Shown here: piece by piece, positions 23,810 through 35,411 of the stretch
Layout of the letters: every line of letters begins with the position of its first letter
Position numbering within the stretch: position 1 is the stretch's first letter
DNA from: Hexactinellida sp. DTS-2022
Taxonomy: Eukaryota > Porifera > Hexactinellida
Assembly: GCA_028753945.1 (NCBI GenBank)
Contig: JAPNXP010000015.1
Location: 2,666,001-2,730,000 of the forward strand
Direction of reading: 5' to 3'
DNA: 64,000 nt
Notes under the pieces: generated by a model
Seen by the model: the letters and a program-made list of their open reading frames with translations, nothing else
What the model was told of the DNA's origin: nothing
Databases searched by the model: none
Position numbers and translations under genes: made by a program

Positions 23810-24414
23810 TTGAAAAATAACAATTGATCTTTTTGACTCTTTTCGGCCCGTTTTGGGCCCGCGGGCTGAGAAAAAGGCCCGCAGCCCGTGATTTATAATA
23901 AAGCCCGCACGGGTCGCACCCTAGGCCATTTCTCATTGATCAAAGAGAAAAGAGTTGAGTTACAAAATTCACCACCGTTATCGGATTGAAGTATTTGAGG
24001 TGGACCTAGTTCGCATAAAATGTCGTCTATAACTTCAGCGACTTCAACAGCAGACTTGTGCTTGAGTGGCCGCAACAAAATATATTTCGTAACATGGTCC
24101 TGGTATACCAATAGCCACTTGAATGGTACACCGGATTCGGACTTATTTTTGTTCTTCAGACATGTCCCTGAAATCTATCAAATCGACTTGACTGCGGGAT
24201 AGAAACCTTGTTGATGAAATTGGTTTAACAACTACGGACCTTGCGGGGATGGTTTTCTTCTTGCGGGGATGGTTTTCTTCACATCCTTGCAAAAGATGTT
24301 GCAAGCCTTTTCTGTTATTCCGTGGTACAATCCAGAAACGCACTTGTACAAACCCAATTTCCTAGTATCATTATGTTCAATATGAGTACGGAGCAAACAT
24401 CATAAATATCTTCG

Positions 24415-24652
24415 ATAGAGGCCGCGAATTATGGGCGATTAAGTGAATTTTCAGGTTTCATGAAATGTGACAATGACGTCATAACTTGTCGAGGTGTTAT
24501 AAATTTTTGTGGGAACCTCAACTTGGTGACGGGTGCCAAAAGTTACCCCTAGATGCCAAAAATCACATTTGAAACCGTCCAGTTTCTTCAATCAACTCGG
24601 AACTTACAAACAAATATATATACATATAAAGGTTTGTGTTTTAATAGTATAG
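24415..24652 (+). repeat. R1 copy, 5'-truncated
   Basis: Matches R1 from GCGATTAAGTGAATTTTCAG to the end TTTTAATAGTATAGAT. Confidence 0.75.
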
Positions 24653-24670
24653 ATTACGCTGCCCATACTC

Positions 24671-25520
24671 CACAGTGGCTTAAAACTGTAGTTGATAGGA
24701 AATAGGAATTTGGGTTGCAGGTACTCAAAAGTGAAGTATTATTGACATCAGGGTTGTAAATAAATCATTTTTTTTTTCTCAAATCAAATCAAATCAAATC
24801 ATTTTAGATTTAAAATTATTTCAAATCAAATCATTTCAAATCATTTGAGATTTCAAATCATTTCAAATCAAATCAAATCAAATATTTGAAATTTCAAATA
24901 ATTTCAAATCAAATCAAATCAAATATTTGAAATATTTGAAACTTTCAAATCATTTCTGAATCACTGTCAAAAATTATGAAAATGATCTTATATATTTGAA
25001 ATTGAATTGAAAATGACGTGAAATTATACTAAAGCGATTTGGAAACGATTTGAAAATGATTTACCGAATATTATTTGAAAATGATCTGAAAATGATTTGA
25101 AAAATGATTCGAAAATGATTTGAAAATGATTTGAAATAATTTCAAATCAAATCAAATCAAATCATTTGAGAATTCAAATATTTTCAAATCAAATCAAATC
25201 AAATCATTTGAGGATTCAAATAATTTCAAATCAAATCAAATCAAATCATTTGAGAATTCAAATTCTCTTAAATCAAATCAAATCAAATCAAATATTTGAA
25301 ATATTTGATTTGATTTACAACACTGATTGACATATAGGTTTTTGATAGCTGCGAATTGAATGGCATCATCAAAAATGATGTATCCACTCTTTTAAGTTTA
25401 GTTCTGGGCGATTTGTTGTAAATCAATGAAACCCAAAATTTTTGTTTTGTTAACAATCTTTAATACTCACCCATAATTATTGTTCAAATACCTTGAACAT
25501 GGGGAATATTTCGTAAAAGT
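24671..25520 (+). repeat. CACAGTGG family, copy 2, interrupted
   Basis: Matches the copy at 14325 (CACAGTGGCTT, GTGAAGTATTATTGAC, GCGAATTGAATGGC, AATGATGTATC). It is split by the hAT-type element at 24749-25325. Confidence 0.65.
24749..25325. mobile_element. hAT-type element made of (AAATC)n
   Basis: Ends CAGGGTTGTAAATAAATCA and TGATTTGATTTACAACACTG are flanked by a perfect 8-bp duplication ATTGACAT (24741-24748, 25326-25333). Nearly the whole body is TCAAA/TTTGA repeats in both orientations. Confidence 0.93.
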
Positions 25521-26340
25521 CCAGTTCCCAAGGGATATAAGGATTTGTACACTCATGTAAAGGGGGTAGATGGTTACTGAATGTAATTATAACCTGTACT
25601 AGAACTCATAATACCCTAGATTACAATTTCTAGCATAGCTGTCAATTGTGCATCACTCTAAATAACCTCCGAATTGTGCAAAACTAACAGCCTTCAATAT
25701 CAAAAACCCAATATGAGTTCATAGTTCGCTGCTCTGATTGATGAAATTGTCCTTACGTGCTCAGTTGTTCTTAATATACAATAATTTCCGTACATTTGGG
25801 TAACCAATAAGATATACTACTGAATAGTAGCGAATAATTAGTTTTCGCATTTTCATAGTAACACAAAGAGACAATGGAATTCGCTAAAATATTTAAAGTT
25901 GCGCACTGTTTCGGAAGCTAAGATTTCCATAATTTATTCTTTCAACATTAATCTAAAACCTGTCAAAATTTCTCGTTGATCTTTGATGTACTTTTTTTTG
26001 CGCTTACCGGATATTTTTAATTTTGAAAGTTTTGAAGAATTTTGTACATAAGAGCCTTTACGCCCTGTTAAAATATAATCAGTGTAACAGTAAATCAGTA
26101 TAGAAATATATATTTAGTATACTCATTTTGCATATATCTGAATACAAAATAACCACGATTCCTTATACGTACATGTAGTTCAGAGTGAATTGAAATATGT
26201 TGTATTTTTAGAATTCTGAAAACCGCAAATGGAACTATACATTTGATATAATTCAAAAATATATTTATCGGCGTAGTTTGTGTTCAAATCAATTTAAATT
26301 TAAATGAATGTTAGTATACTATCTAACTTTAATTTAATAC
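25520..26340. other. Intron C-D stretch: nothing recognised
   Basis: AT-rich, no reading frame or terminal repeat that I can support. Confidence 0.5.
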
Positions 26341-26349
26341 CATTTAGAG

Positions 26350-26678
26350 CACTGTTGCCGTGGGAATGGAATTTCCATTCCCATTCCCATCCCATTCCCA
26401 TAGGGATCCTGTGGAATCCCCATGGGAATTCCCATGGGGATCCCCATAAGGAATCGCATAGGGGAGTATAATATACATACGTATACATAAAAAACAATTT
26501 AATTACTAAAGCAGATTCGTATCAATAGTAGAGCCTATATTAATTAAGCATGGCCTAATGAAACCATATTCAAATATCCCATGGGGATCCCCACAGGGGA
26601 AAATCTGATTCCCATTCCCATTCCATTCCCATGGGTATGGGGATCCCCATGGGAATTCCCATACCCACGGCAACTCTG
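26350..26678. mobile_element. hAT-type element made of CCCAT/ATGGG repeats
   Basis: Ends CACTGTTGCCGTGGGAATGG and CCCACGGCAACTCTG are flanked by the 8-bp duplication ATTTAGAG (26342-26349, 26679-26686). Arms are reiterated TTCCCA and GGGATCCCC words. Confidence 0.92.
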
Positions 26679-27294
26679 ATTTAGAGGCATTTTGATAACC
26701 ACAAATATTTTCCTATTTCCATGTGTTAAGCCACTGTGATATACTCAACTGTAACAATAATCTTTGAGTCATCCGGATTGGCATCGCTAATATGGCTTTA
26801 ATAATTTTTGTCTAAGGTTTCTCTTTACATGGTGTAGAGATACTATTTACAGTATGCATGATGGTTAATCATATGAAATACAGTATCTTCAATTCCTGTA
26901 ATACATACTAGGATAGAGAATATTAGAGATCTTGTGACCATTCCAATACAGTCTCCATTAAGTCTCTGATCTAAATATATATGGATTCAAAATTTATACA
27001 AGTTTTTTACAATTGCTAGTTTATACTCTATTATTAATACTTGCAACATTTTCTATTCTTGCAAATCAAAATATAATAGTATCGTTGTATGGATGTGATT
27101 TGTGTTTGGGATTATACAATTCCTTTTATGAAGTAGTCGCGAATTTTGTTTCATTAATATTTTATTGTCTTATTTCCTAGAAAATGGATGTATATGAAAT
27201 AGCTAGAATTGCCGTCGTTTGAAGACGCAACATCCAAAAACTAGTGCTTTTCAATATTGATTTCAGGTGTATCTTTACTTTTAAGTTTTAGTTA

Positions 27295-27385
27295 CAGTAA
27301 CGAATGTGCCACCGGTTAATAGATTTATCCGCTTAATCGGGACAAAGCAACCTGGTCCGAGGTGACTATTAAGCGGAATCGACTG
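27295..27385. mobile_element. Short pogo-like MITE (CAGTCGATTCCGCTTAATAG)
   Basis: The right end, read on the minus strand, is CAGTCGATTCCGCTTAATAG, followed by GTCACCTCGG; the left end is degenerate. Flanked by TA. Same family as 55143-55327. Confidence 0.7.
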
Positions 27386-27689
27386 TAAATAAAAATGTTT
27401 TATAAATTAATTGCACCATCAGTTCAGCTCACCGTAGTCATGTTATCGCCCTCGTCGAGCTTCTTTTCGTAATGCATCTTCTGTTTTATTTCCTCACTAT
27501 GTATACTATCCATGGCTTATCGTTTTTGTGAGATTCATCAATTATTGAGGGTTGTTAACAAGTGGACAAAATATGTCGGATATTCTTCGATATCATCTAG
27601 TGGAGAAGGACTTCGTTCGTGATTGCGCCCTCAAAATCAGAATATTCTTGCACTGCAGGTTGATGTTCGACAAATTTACAATTTATCAT

Positions 27690-27832
27690 AAGAGCTTGGG
27701 AAGTACTTGTACTTGTACTTAAGTACTTTAAGTTTACCTGTACTTGTACTTGTACTTGTATTGTACTTGAATATCTGAAAAGTAGAGTACTTGTACTTAA
27801 GTACTTTCAAATGTACTTGAACCCAACCCTGG
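27690..27832. repeat. GTACTT-repeat element, probably hAT-type and end-truncated
   Basis: GTACTTGTACTTAAGTACTT words fill 140 bp and the right end is GAACCCAACCCTG. The expected CAGGG left end is absent, so the element is truncated or mutated there. Confidence 0.55.
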
Positions 27833-28343
27833 ATTCAACATGGATGTTTACATAAATCGATATGTTAAGACAAAATGTTTGAATTTAAATTTTTTATGGA
27901 TGTGTAAAAGTTAATTTAATATTTATTTACTGATCATTATGAGTTATTTAGAATATTCAATTTCTGATTTCAGATGAATACCACATGATCGAATTGCTAT
28001 AGGTGCTTAATTTCTAATCTTTACGATTATTTTCCACTGAGAAACATCCACATTCCCATTTGTGCCACAAGTAACACTTGGCAGCGACACTTATGCCACT
28101 TCATGGATATTGGTATAAAGATAACTAAAGTCATTTCTGAGTAGTTTAAACAGCCTTGATTTCGCGACAAGTAGCATATTGAGTCTGGATTATAATTCCT
28201 GTTATTGAATTGTGTATACTATACAAATAGTGCATATACGATTAAGTAGCTCCAAATAGTTGTTTTATATAAACAAAACCCAAAATTATTAGCTAATTAT
28301 TGAGTTGCTTTTCAATTGATTATTCGAAAGTGTTTCTCTTTAG

Positions 28344-28546
28344 GGTAAAACCTGTGCTGAGCAGTACTATCTTGGTGATAGAGAGGGAAAGAAGGTTATG
28401 TCAATTCTTTTACATGGGGATGCTGCGTTTTCAGGCCAGGGTGTTGTCTATGAAACCCTTAATCTTTCTTCTCTTGTAAATTATACTACAAAAGGCACAA
28501 TCCATATTGTCGTGGACAACCAAATAGGATTCACAACTGATCCAAG
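28344..28546 (+). CDS. OGDH: OGDH internal exon D (ThDP/Mg-binding motif)
   Basis: 203 bp, acceptor tttctctttAG, donor GTAACA. It starts at phase 0 with [12 protein letters not shown] and contains [31 protein letters not shown] and TTDP. HGDAA followed about 28 residues later by an Asn pair is the thiamine-diphosphate/Mg2+ motif. Here the pair reads DN instead of the usual NN; the second, metal-binding Asn is kept. The last two bases AG join exon E to make Arg (TTDPR-FARS). Confidence 0.96.
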
Positions 28547-29018
28547 GTAACACTATTATAAATTTTAAATTTGCATATTAGAGTTACATTAGTTAAATTT
28601 CAAATACCTTTCTCCTAAGCACTCGTACTAGGCTTCTAAATAACTAAACCAATGTGTAATTTACACCATAGACTACTGAATCTACTATAGTAGAGTCCAG
28701 GCTTTCATCCAGGAAAATAATTATCCCGCTCCTAGATTTTGTTAGAGCTCGTTCAGTTTTGATTTTGCACGCCTAGATTAGTCATCTTTTATTCAGCCTA
28801 TGGGAGCATCTCTCGATATTGTAGGCCTAGAATCGATCTTTGTACGCCTAGATAAAATCCTCCCAAATTACTCTCCCTTTGGCGCGCCCAGCACGCCTGG
28901 ATAACACCCTGGTAGAGTCGTATAATATAAATGTTGATCAGTGAATCAAATCCCTGCATTATATCGATTAATACTATTTGATTGATTTTATTTTTTAATA
29001 AATTATTGTTTTAAATAG

Positions 29019-29141
29019 ATTTGCACGATCAACTTTATATTCCACAGATGTAGCAAAAGTCGTTGAAGCGCCAATTTTTCACGTAAATGCTGATAATCCT
29101 GAAGCTGTTATTCATGTTTGCAGAGTAGCTGCTCAATGGAG
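29019..29141 (+). CDS. OGDH: OGDH internal exon E
   Basis: 123 bp, acceptor gttttaaatAG, donor GTTAGT. It codes [18 protein letters not shown], then [15 protein letters not shown], then RVAAQW, ending with AG that joins exon F to give Arg. HVN-D-PEAV is a hallmark of OGDH and E. coli SucA; the usual DDPEAV is DNPEAV here. The 472-bp intron before it is the shortest in the window and has no obvious transposon. Confidence 0.96.
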
Positions 29142-29639
29142 GTTAGTGATTATTATAATATCTTATTTAAATTTAATGTGTACCATTTCTCATTAAAATA
29201 AAAAATTTCACTCTATTTCGAAATAATTAATTCCTCATACAGTTTAAATATATGTTCAGAATGTACCCTTCATTTGATAGATATTATAAAGAGATTGTCC
29301 AATGTTGACCAAATGGCTGAAAGTCACAATTTTATTTAACATCTTGAGGAAATTATAATACACCATAGTTCTTTAAATAAGGCATACCATCAAATGTACC
29401 AGGAATGAAGTAGTATACCAATAATTCCGCTAAAATTCAAAATGTATTCCAGTTTTTATGACTGTATTATGTAAATACTTCATTCTAAATAAGATTAGTT
29501 ATTGACTTATCACAATATACATCTCTATATGGCTAATGATGTGAATAATGATAACAATTGGTAATAAATAATAAGTTAACCATATAAAATTAGTAATATT
29601 AATAAATATTTTTCTTGTACTAAAGAGAGACTTCTTCAA

Positions 29640-30910
29640 CTTTCGTTTTTCAATACCTTTATTAATCACCGAATAATTGTAGTTATTTTACCTTATTAGC
29701 AAGGAGACAGTTGGCAGATGTAAAATACTACTTTTTCGTTAACAGAAATAGAGACACCACAAGATTTGCAACTTGATAGACCAAACTCATCTGTCTCTAC
29801 CAAGAATATCAATGCAAGTTGAACTAATATTCTCCTAGATGATCCTTGCACGAACAATGCCATCAGGTTGTCTTTGCTTTCAACTGCAACCAACGTTTCC
29901 CATAATGTCACTATTGAGTCGAGTACAATCTGAGATGGATCCTTAAGCCAAATAAGAGTATAATTTCTGTAATGTATGACCATGTGGCAAAGAAATACAT
30001 TATAAACTTCGTAGAAAACTGTAACAAGCAGGAGATATGAGGTGCGTTTTGATGGCCATAATCTGTGTGATAATATTATACCTCCTCTTCTTGTGGACAC
30101 AGGTATTCTCTAACTGACCAAGAATAAATTGTAATTGTGGTAGTTTCGAACAATTAGATACATCGCACTATTAAGTAGATTAGATATGGCCTCCTCAATA
30201 TGTTCCTTTGCTTTAATTAAGTGGTGAAAATGTTTCTTCTCAGGACAAGAACTAGGTTTCAGAATAATCTCTAATAAAAGAGATTCAATTTGTCGGATGT
30301 CTGTAATAGAGTTAAGTGAGAGTGGTAATAATTGTCCATAAAGTAAACCAGGTGCAGACAAAAAGGAATTTACTTCGAGGGAAAGTTCGACACGTATGTT
30401 ATGATTATCTATCTATCTTAGTCAGAAATACTCTTGACAATTATCTGAAGAAAACCAAACTATCCAGTAGTGAGTGTAATCAGAAATAACTTATCTCGCA
30501 ATTCTTGCATGCAACTAACACTGAACTTTCTTTCTCTTCATCTTCTGACCTCAGGCTTAGATAGGTTGCTTGATTCAATATATTATCTTCTTTTGAGTCA
30601 AAAGAGAAACGCGTACGTTTAGTTCCAGTTGATGATGGAGTTGATGAATAATATGAAGGACAGCCGGGAAGTAAAGAAGGAACAGCACCGGGTATTAATT
30701 TTGGCCTTCGCGTGGGACCTCATCGAATGAACCATCTCCTCTGGATACTTTGTGGAAAAATCCAATTTATTCCTTCTGGAAGTGCTTAGCGCGCACGTAC
30801 ACCATCTTGAGGTCAGAGATATCTACACGATGGAGAGCACGTATCCATGCCTGTCGTAACTCAGTGGACCTTCTGGAAGTTTGAAAACTGGAACGAGATC
30901 TTCTGAGGTA
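29640..30910 (-). pseudogene. P-element-like (THAP) transposase, copy P1, internally deleted
   Basis: Reading the minus strand from 30910: a THAP remnant (QAWIRALHR, then VYVRAKHF with Arg where the zinc Cys belongs), then LIPGAVPSLLPGCPSYY, the SITDIRQIESLLLEI segment, and KTHLISPACYSFLRSL-like sequence. The frame then jumps, near 29940, straight to the C-terminal VTLWETLVAV and a CKSCG knuckle. The RNase-H-like catalytic centre, present as MDEIH in P2 and P3, is absent. Stops and shifts are present. This is the layout of a deleted, nonautonomous P relative. Terminal repeats were not identified. Confidence 0.75.
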
Positions 30911-30919
30911 TAGTTACCT

Positions 30920-31470
30920 TACATCCTGGGGCAGAACAGTTCAGCATTGACAAATGAGCTAATTAAGTGACAAGTGTTATTAAATCTAAGCATGTTTAGT
31001 CGTGAACGACGGTATAGTGTATTTCTAACCAATTAAATTAGTTACCAAGTGAAAAAGTTGATCTACCAGTGATCAAATGAAGAATGTGTACAAAAACTAA
31101 TATGAGATAGTCATGGGTTAATATTAATATCGTACACCACTTCATCCCTAGTGGCAAATTTCGTTTCTAATGGTAGGCCTTAATGAAGAAGGTAATACAC
31201 CTTATTATCTATACTAGTAAACACAAACATTTATACTAAACCTATATCTATATATTATATATATTTCCACATTTTGTCCCTAGATCTGTTCTTTTGTCCC
31301 TATATCCAAAAAAAGTGTCTCTAAAGCCCGGGTTTTCCTTGGCAAATCAGATGCGTTTCTTATGGCTAATTTTGCCGACTAAAGACCTACTTGCCTAATA
31401 TACTCCATATAACACACTTAAAAAGACACGTTTGGATCTAGGGACAACTTTGGATATATTTGTATATAAT
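30920..31470. other. Intron E-F stretch: nothing recognised
   Basis: No supported gene or repeat end. Confidence 0.45.
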
Positions 31471-31471
31471 A

Positions 31472-33580
31472 TACTCAAACCTCCCTTAACCGGGCACTGC
31501 CGTCCAGCGGTGCCCGTAACTGGGAATTTGCCCGGATATAAGAAATACAATGGCTTGTATATGTGCAATCCCAGAGTGTATAATATATATTTTTTAGATT
31601 CGTTAAATAAACACAGACAAATGCTTTTAACTAGTTGTGGATGATTTAGGATATGTTTTTGTTCTATTATATTGTATGCTTTTTGCAGTAATTTATTCCT
31701 ACACACAAAAAATACAATGTAAATTCTAAATGACCAAAAAATTAAATCTTGTTTCATTTGCCATCACAAAATGATTGGCAATTCCAAAGCAGCAATATCC
31801 CCAAATATATATTATGGGTTCAACACATTTTGTTTATTTAACAATTAACAAGTCAGTGGCCTCAAGACAGCTGAGCAATAAATCGTTAACTTAACTTTAA
31901 ACATCATTAACGGACTAATTAACTTTCGTTGCAAGTCCGATAAAGCCCCTATATACTCGATGGTTTTTTTTTCAAGTGAAGAAAAAAAAAACATCGAGTT
32001 TAATGTTATTTTAAGGCATCATAAGTTTGTTAAGCCATCAGTGGATTGTCAAACCGGCTGTTGTATAATAATAATAATAATAATAATAAAACAGCAATTG
32101 AAACACGCTTCTCACATTTGCCTCGAAGCGCTTACAGCAATGATAATGTACATAATTCTGAGAAATATGATGCTCTCTTCTAGCATATACATATTACATA
32201 GAGAAAAACAAAAAAATACAAATAATTAAATACAGTCCAGGAAGTGATAAAATAAAAATTACCAAGACTGATACCAAGAAAATTGGGTAGAATTAGGAAT
32301 AAGGAATAGTGAGTTATTTGCATAATAAATAAGATTTCTGACGTGATTTAAAGGTTGAGATTGAATTCGAAGCCCTAATAATTTGTGGTAGTGAATTCCA
32401 CACCCTTGGAGCTATGAGAGAGCTATGTAAAAATACCCTGATAACGAGGTGACTCTATTAAGCGGAGTTGACTGTATATCAAAGTTGTGCTATCAGAAAT
32501 TTTAGCTTAAAAAAGATATAATAAAGGCTCATTTTGTAGTTTTAGCACTTTTAGGTATTTAGTGCTAAAAAGCTGATTTTGTTGTTTGTATAATTTTGAA
32601 TAACGTTAACGGTTTATCGTTAACTTCCGTTGCATTTTAACGAATTACCGGATTACCGGATTAACGGTTAACGGAGTTAACTTTTGGTTACGGATTAACG
32701 ATTAACGAAGTTAACATTTTGATTAACTGTGCCCACCTTTGGGTTTCATTTATAATTTGATGCGTCATTAGAGGTATTCAATAATTCAAAATCACCGCCC
32801 GACATGCACATACCGATAAAAATCTATTATATACAGTCAACTCTCGTTATAACGAAGTTCTCGGGACCGTAGTTTATTTTCGTTATATTCGGAGTCTGTT
32901 ATAAACGGATTTCGTTATAACCGGAGTTCGTTACAAATCAGAATTAGTTATAACCGGAGTATAATCACTAACTTATAGGCTATATGACTTTGTTATAAGC
33001 GGAATTTCGTTATTTCCATTTCGTTGTAAATAAAGTTTTAATAATGTTATAAGATAGAAGGATTTCCGTACCATTGAATGACTTCGTTATAAGCAGGTAC
33101 TTCGTTATATCCGACTTGGGTATAACGGGAGTTGACAGTATAGTAAATTCATTGGGGGGGCCATGGCCCCCCCGTCCCCGTTTCAGGGTTTGATACAGAA
33201 ATTTTCCTCTTGGGGGAAACTTTCCTAAAACAGATCGGGTTCTGTTTTAGGAAAAGTTTTGCGTATCGGGTTTTTTTGCCTCTTTTTCCATGCATTTAGG
33301 GGGGTAAAAAAACCCGATTTCGTCTGTATAAGCAAAAATTAATGTATTTAGTTGTCATAATCATTCTATGCTTTAACCCTGTTTATATTAGCAATTACTT
33401 ATCCTTTGTTTAATGACTATGAGGAAAAGTTAAGACAATTCCTGGGATGGGGCATATCTCCTGGGGGAGGGGGGAATCCCAGGGCCTCCCTCTGTATCCT
33501 ACCCTGCCTTTCCTACGCCCCTGTTCGGTTGAGGGAGGTGCTCGTAACTCAGAGGTCCGGTTAATGGAGGTTTGAGTGTA
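31472..33580. mobile_element. Possible pogo-like element bounded by CTCAAACCTCC ends
   Basis: TACTCAAACCTCCCTTAACC at 31472 and its inverse GGTTAATGGAGGTTTGAGTG ending near 33578 look like terminal repeats. They could equally belong to two separate short elements. Between them are an ATA microsatellite (32067-32090), GTTAACG-rich sequence (32600-32715), the mariner-type element 32834-33138, and a segment at 33160-33320 with GGGTTTTTTTGCC words. Confidence 0.4.
32834..33138. mobile_element. mariner-type MITE (CAGTCAACTCTCGTTATAACG)
   Basis: Ends CAGTCAACTCTCGTTATAAC and TATAACGGGAGTTGACAG are inverted and flanked by TA. The body repeats TTCGTTATA words. Relatives lie at 8638-8725 and 34388-34560. 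Confidence 0.9.
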
Positions 33581-33589
33581 TATGTATTT

Positions 33590-34196
33590 GTTTGTATGTT
33601 CAGAGTTGATTGAAGAAACACGACAGTTTCCAAATCTTATTTTGGCATATAGGGGTAACCTTTTTAACCCGACAACAAGTTGAGGTTCCCACTCGAAATT
33701 TATCACACCTCACCCTGTTATGACGCAATTGTCACATTTCGAGAAGCATGAACATTCACTTAATCGCATAGAATCGTGCCCTCTAAGAGATAAAAATCAG
33801 AAATTTTAACCGAACATGCACATTAATGTCCCGTTTTTGGTCACATCAGATTGACAATATGCTTACTCATTACCCCATGATGACGTAATCATGTAAATTT
33901 TACATTACAGTCGAAATCGTGTTTTTTGCCCCCCTAAATGCATGGAAAGAGGCAAAAAACCCCGTATTTAACATTATACAGTGCTATGAGGTTATGAAGA
34001 AGCAAGGAGGCAAAATAACCCGGAGAGGCAAAAAAAACCGATTTCGAATGTATTAAATATTACTATTTAGAACTATTTAGAACTATTTACGCAATATAAT
34101 CATTCTTAGAAGTATATAAACCACACACCAACCGCGAGGTGATTGGTGTGTGGTTGCGTCTGTTGCGAAGCGACCTAGCAAGCGAAGCGCGCTATA
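33590..34196 (-). repeat. R1 copy, minus strand
   Basis: Reverse complement of R1, from the AGCGCGCTTCG end at 34196 to AGTTTCCAAAT near 33620. An interrupting segment at 33915-34060 holds GAGGCAAAAAACCC-type repeats also seen at 33240-33330. Confidence 0.7.
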
Positions 34197-34387
34197 ATTT
34201 AATAAAAAACCAGTTACCTACCTATTTTTATATGTATTCATATGAATCAATTATTATACTTGCCATTACAGTAGTAAGATATAGCACCTAAGAATAGAAC
34301 GTGTGCAATACTTGGAATATCACAGCAAAATATACTATGTAATTATTTTATTGCTAAGGAACCAATTTGACACAATAAATACATTTA

Positions 34388-34560
34388 CATTCAACTCTCG
34401 TTATAACGAAGTGCTTGGGACCTATAATTTCCTTCGTTGTAAACGGATATTCGTTATTTGCGGATAATAATAAATCCATTTAGTGCTCTGGGGAAAATTA
34501 CAATTTCATTATAAGCGGCTATTTCGTTTTATCCGACTTCGTTCTAACTGGAGTTCACTG
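34388..34560. mobile_element. 173-bp mariner-type MITE
   Basis: Ends CATTCAACTCTCGTTATAAC and GTTCTAACTGGAGTTCACTG, flanked by TA. Same family as 32834-33138. Confidence 0.88.
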
Positions 34561-34629
34561 TATTATTATATTAATTACTATACTCATAAATGGTCAAGTG
34601 AATCCAAAAAGAAATTCCATTGTCTTAGT

Positions 34630-35411
34630 CAGGGTTCTCGCTAGGCCTCTATCAAAAGGTACATACCCTTCTTGAAAGCAATTGTACCCATTATTCACAT
34701 GTTGTAAGCAGGCATGTACCCTTTAAATCAGTGGTTCTCAAACTGTGGTACGCGTACCACTGGTGGTACGCGAGGTCCTTCTAGTGGCACGCGGAGCTAT
34801 AGGCGGAGGGAGGAGTCAGGGAAGGGGGGGGGGCACTTTCTCCTCCCCTAATTCAGCCATTTGAATTGTTGATAGTTTATTGTTGATATTCAACACCGTC
34901 AATACCTTCAATTCTCGAATGTTGCTAGAGTATACATTCTAAATCAATTGTATTTTGTTTTTGTTAGCAAATTATTCTTCCTGCAGGTAGATTAGTAGTT
35001 AACATTAACTCTGCAAAAAATCCTTTGGGTATACTCCCCAAACCCCCTTAGGTCGCTCGCTACGCTCGCTGCTTGACATTTGACCGCGCAGAAACTCTCC
35101 TAGCTACGCCGTTTAGAGGGGGTGGATCATTACACTTTAAAAATACATCAAAATTGAAATTTTATTTCATACAATGGAAATATACTTTAATACGATATGC
35201 TGTACGTCGTTTTAGGGATGTATTTAAATATCGATCATTATGGTGGTACGCGGAGACCCTAATATTTGATGAAGTGGTACGCGCTGTGAAAAGTTTGAGA
35301 ACCACTGCTTTAAATCAATATTATTATTTGAAGGTTTCATTAAATCACTGACATTAAGTAATATCTCACTCTCATGTACCTTTACAACGAAAAGTCCTGG
35401 CGAGAACCCTG
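34630..35411. mobile_element. hAT-type element carrying a second one
   Basis: Ends CAGGGTTCTCGCTAGG and CCTGGCGAGAACCCTG are flanked by the perfect duplication GTCTTAGT (34622-34629, 35412-35419). It is interrupted by 34729-35307. Confidence 0.95.
34729..35307. mobile_element. hAT-type element with TGGTACGCG repeats, nested
   Basis: Ends CAGTGGTTCTCAAACTGTGG and AAAAGTTTGAGAACCACTG are flanked by the perfect duplication CTTTAAAT (34721-34728, 35308-35315). GTGGTACGCG is repeated near both ends. Confidence 0.95.

Larger units (their letters stand above)
22187..23924. mobile_element. 1.7-kb hAT-type element with GC-rich ends and nested passengers
   Basis: Ends CTAGGGTGCGACCCGT and ACGGGTCGCACCCTAG are flanked by a perfect 8-bp duplication GCCATTTC (22179-22186, 23925-23932). 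Next to the ends lie GCCCG/CGGGC-rich arms. Inside are a foldback (22396-22925) and a copy of the dispersed repeat R1 (23034-23809), itself carrying a mariner-type insert. No transposase. Confidence 0.92.
21965..24400 (-). pseudogene. DDE integrase gene (Ginger2/KRBA2-like), cut by hAT-type elements
   Basis: On the minus strand from about 24400: a short His/Cys stretch, then RSQVDLIDFRD (first Asp), VYQDHVTKYILLRPLKHKSA, LQSDNGGEF (second Asp) and LINEKW. The insertion 22187-23924 follows. Beyond it come KIIHGKPRHPESQGSVERAN (catalytic Glu) and, near 22060-21975, a Cys-rich tail of the C-x-C--C----C-C type. KRBA2 and Ginger2 proteins have this layout. A frameshift lies near 24160 and others near 22000; a 19-bp sequence AGAAAACCATCCCCGCAAG is duplicated at about 24245-24285. 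All three catalytic acids remain but the gene is dead. Confidence 0.8.
26690..28340. other. Intron C-D, last part
   Basis: Holds a pogo-like relic (27295-27385) and a GTACTT array (27690-27835). The rest shows nothing recognisable up to exon D. Confidence 0.5.

Noticed and set aside
27690-27832. Complete hAT-type element around the GTACTT array
   Set aside because: Only the right end has the CCCTG terminus; no left end or 8-bp duplication was found.
32067-32090. ATA microsatellite as a regulatory element
   Set aside because: It is a plain trinucleotide run; nothing links it to regulation.
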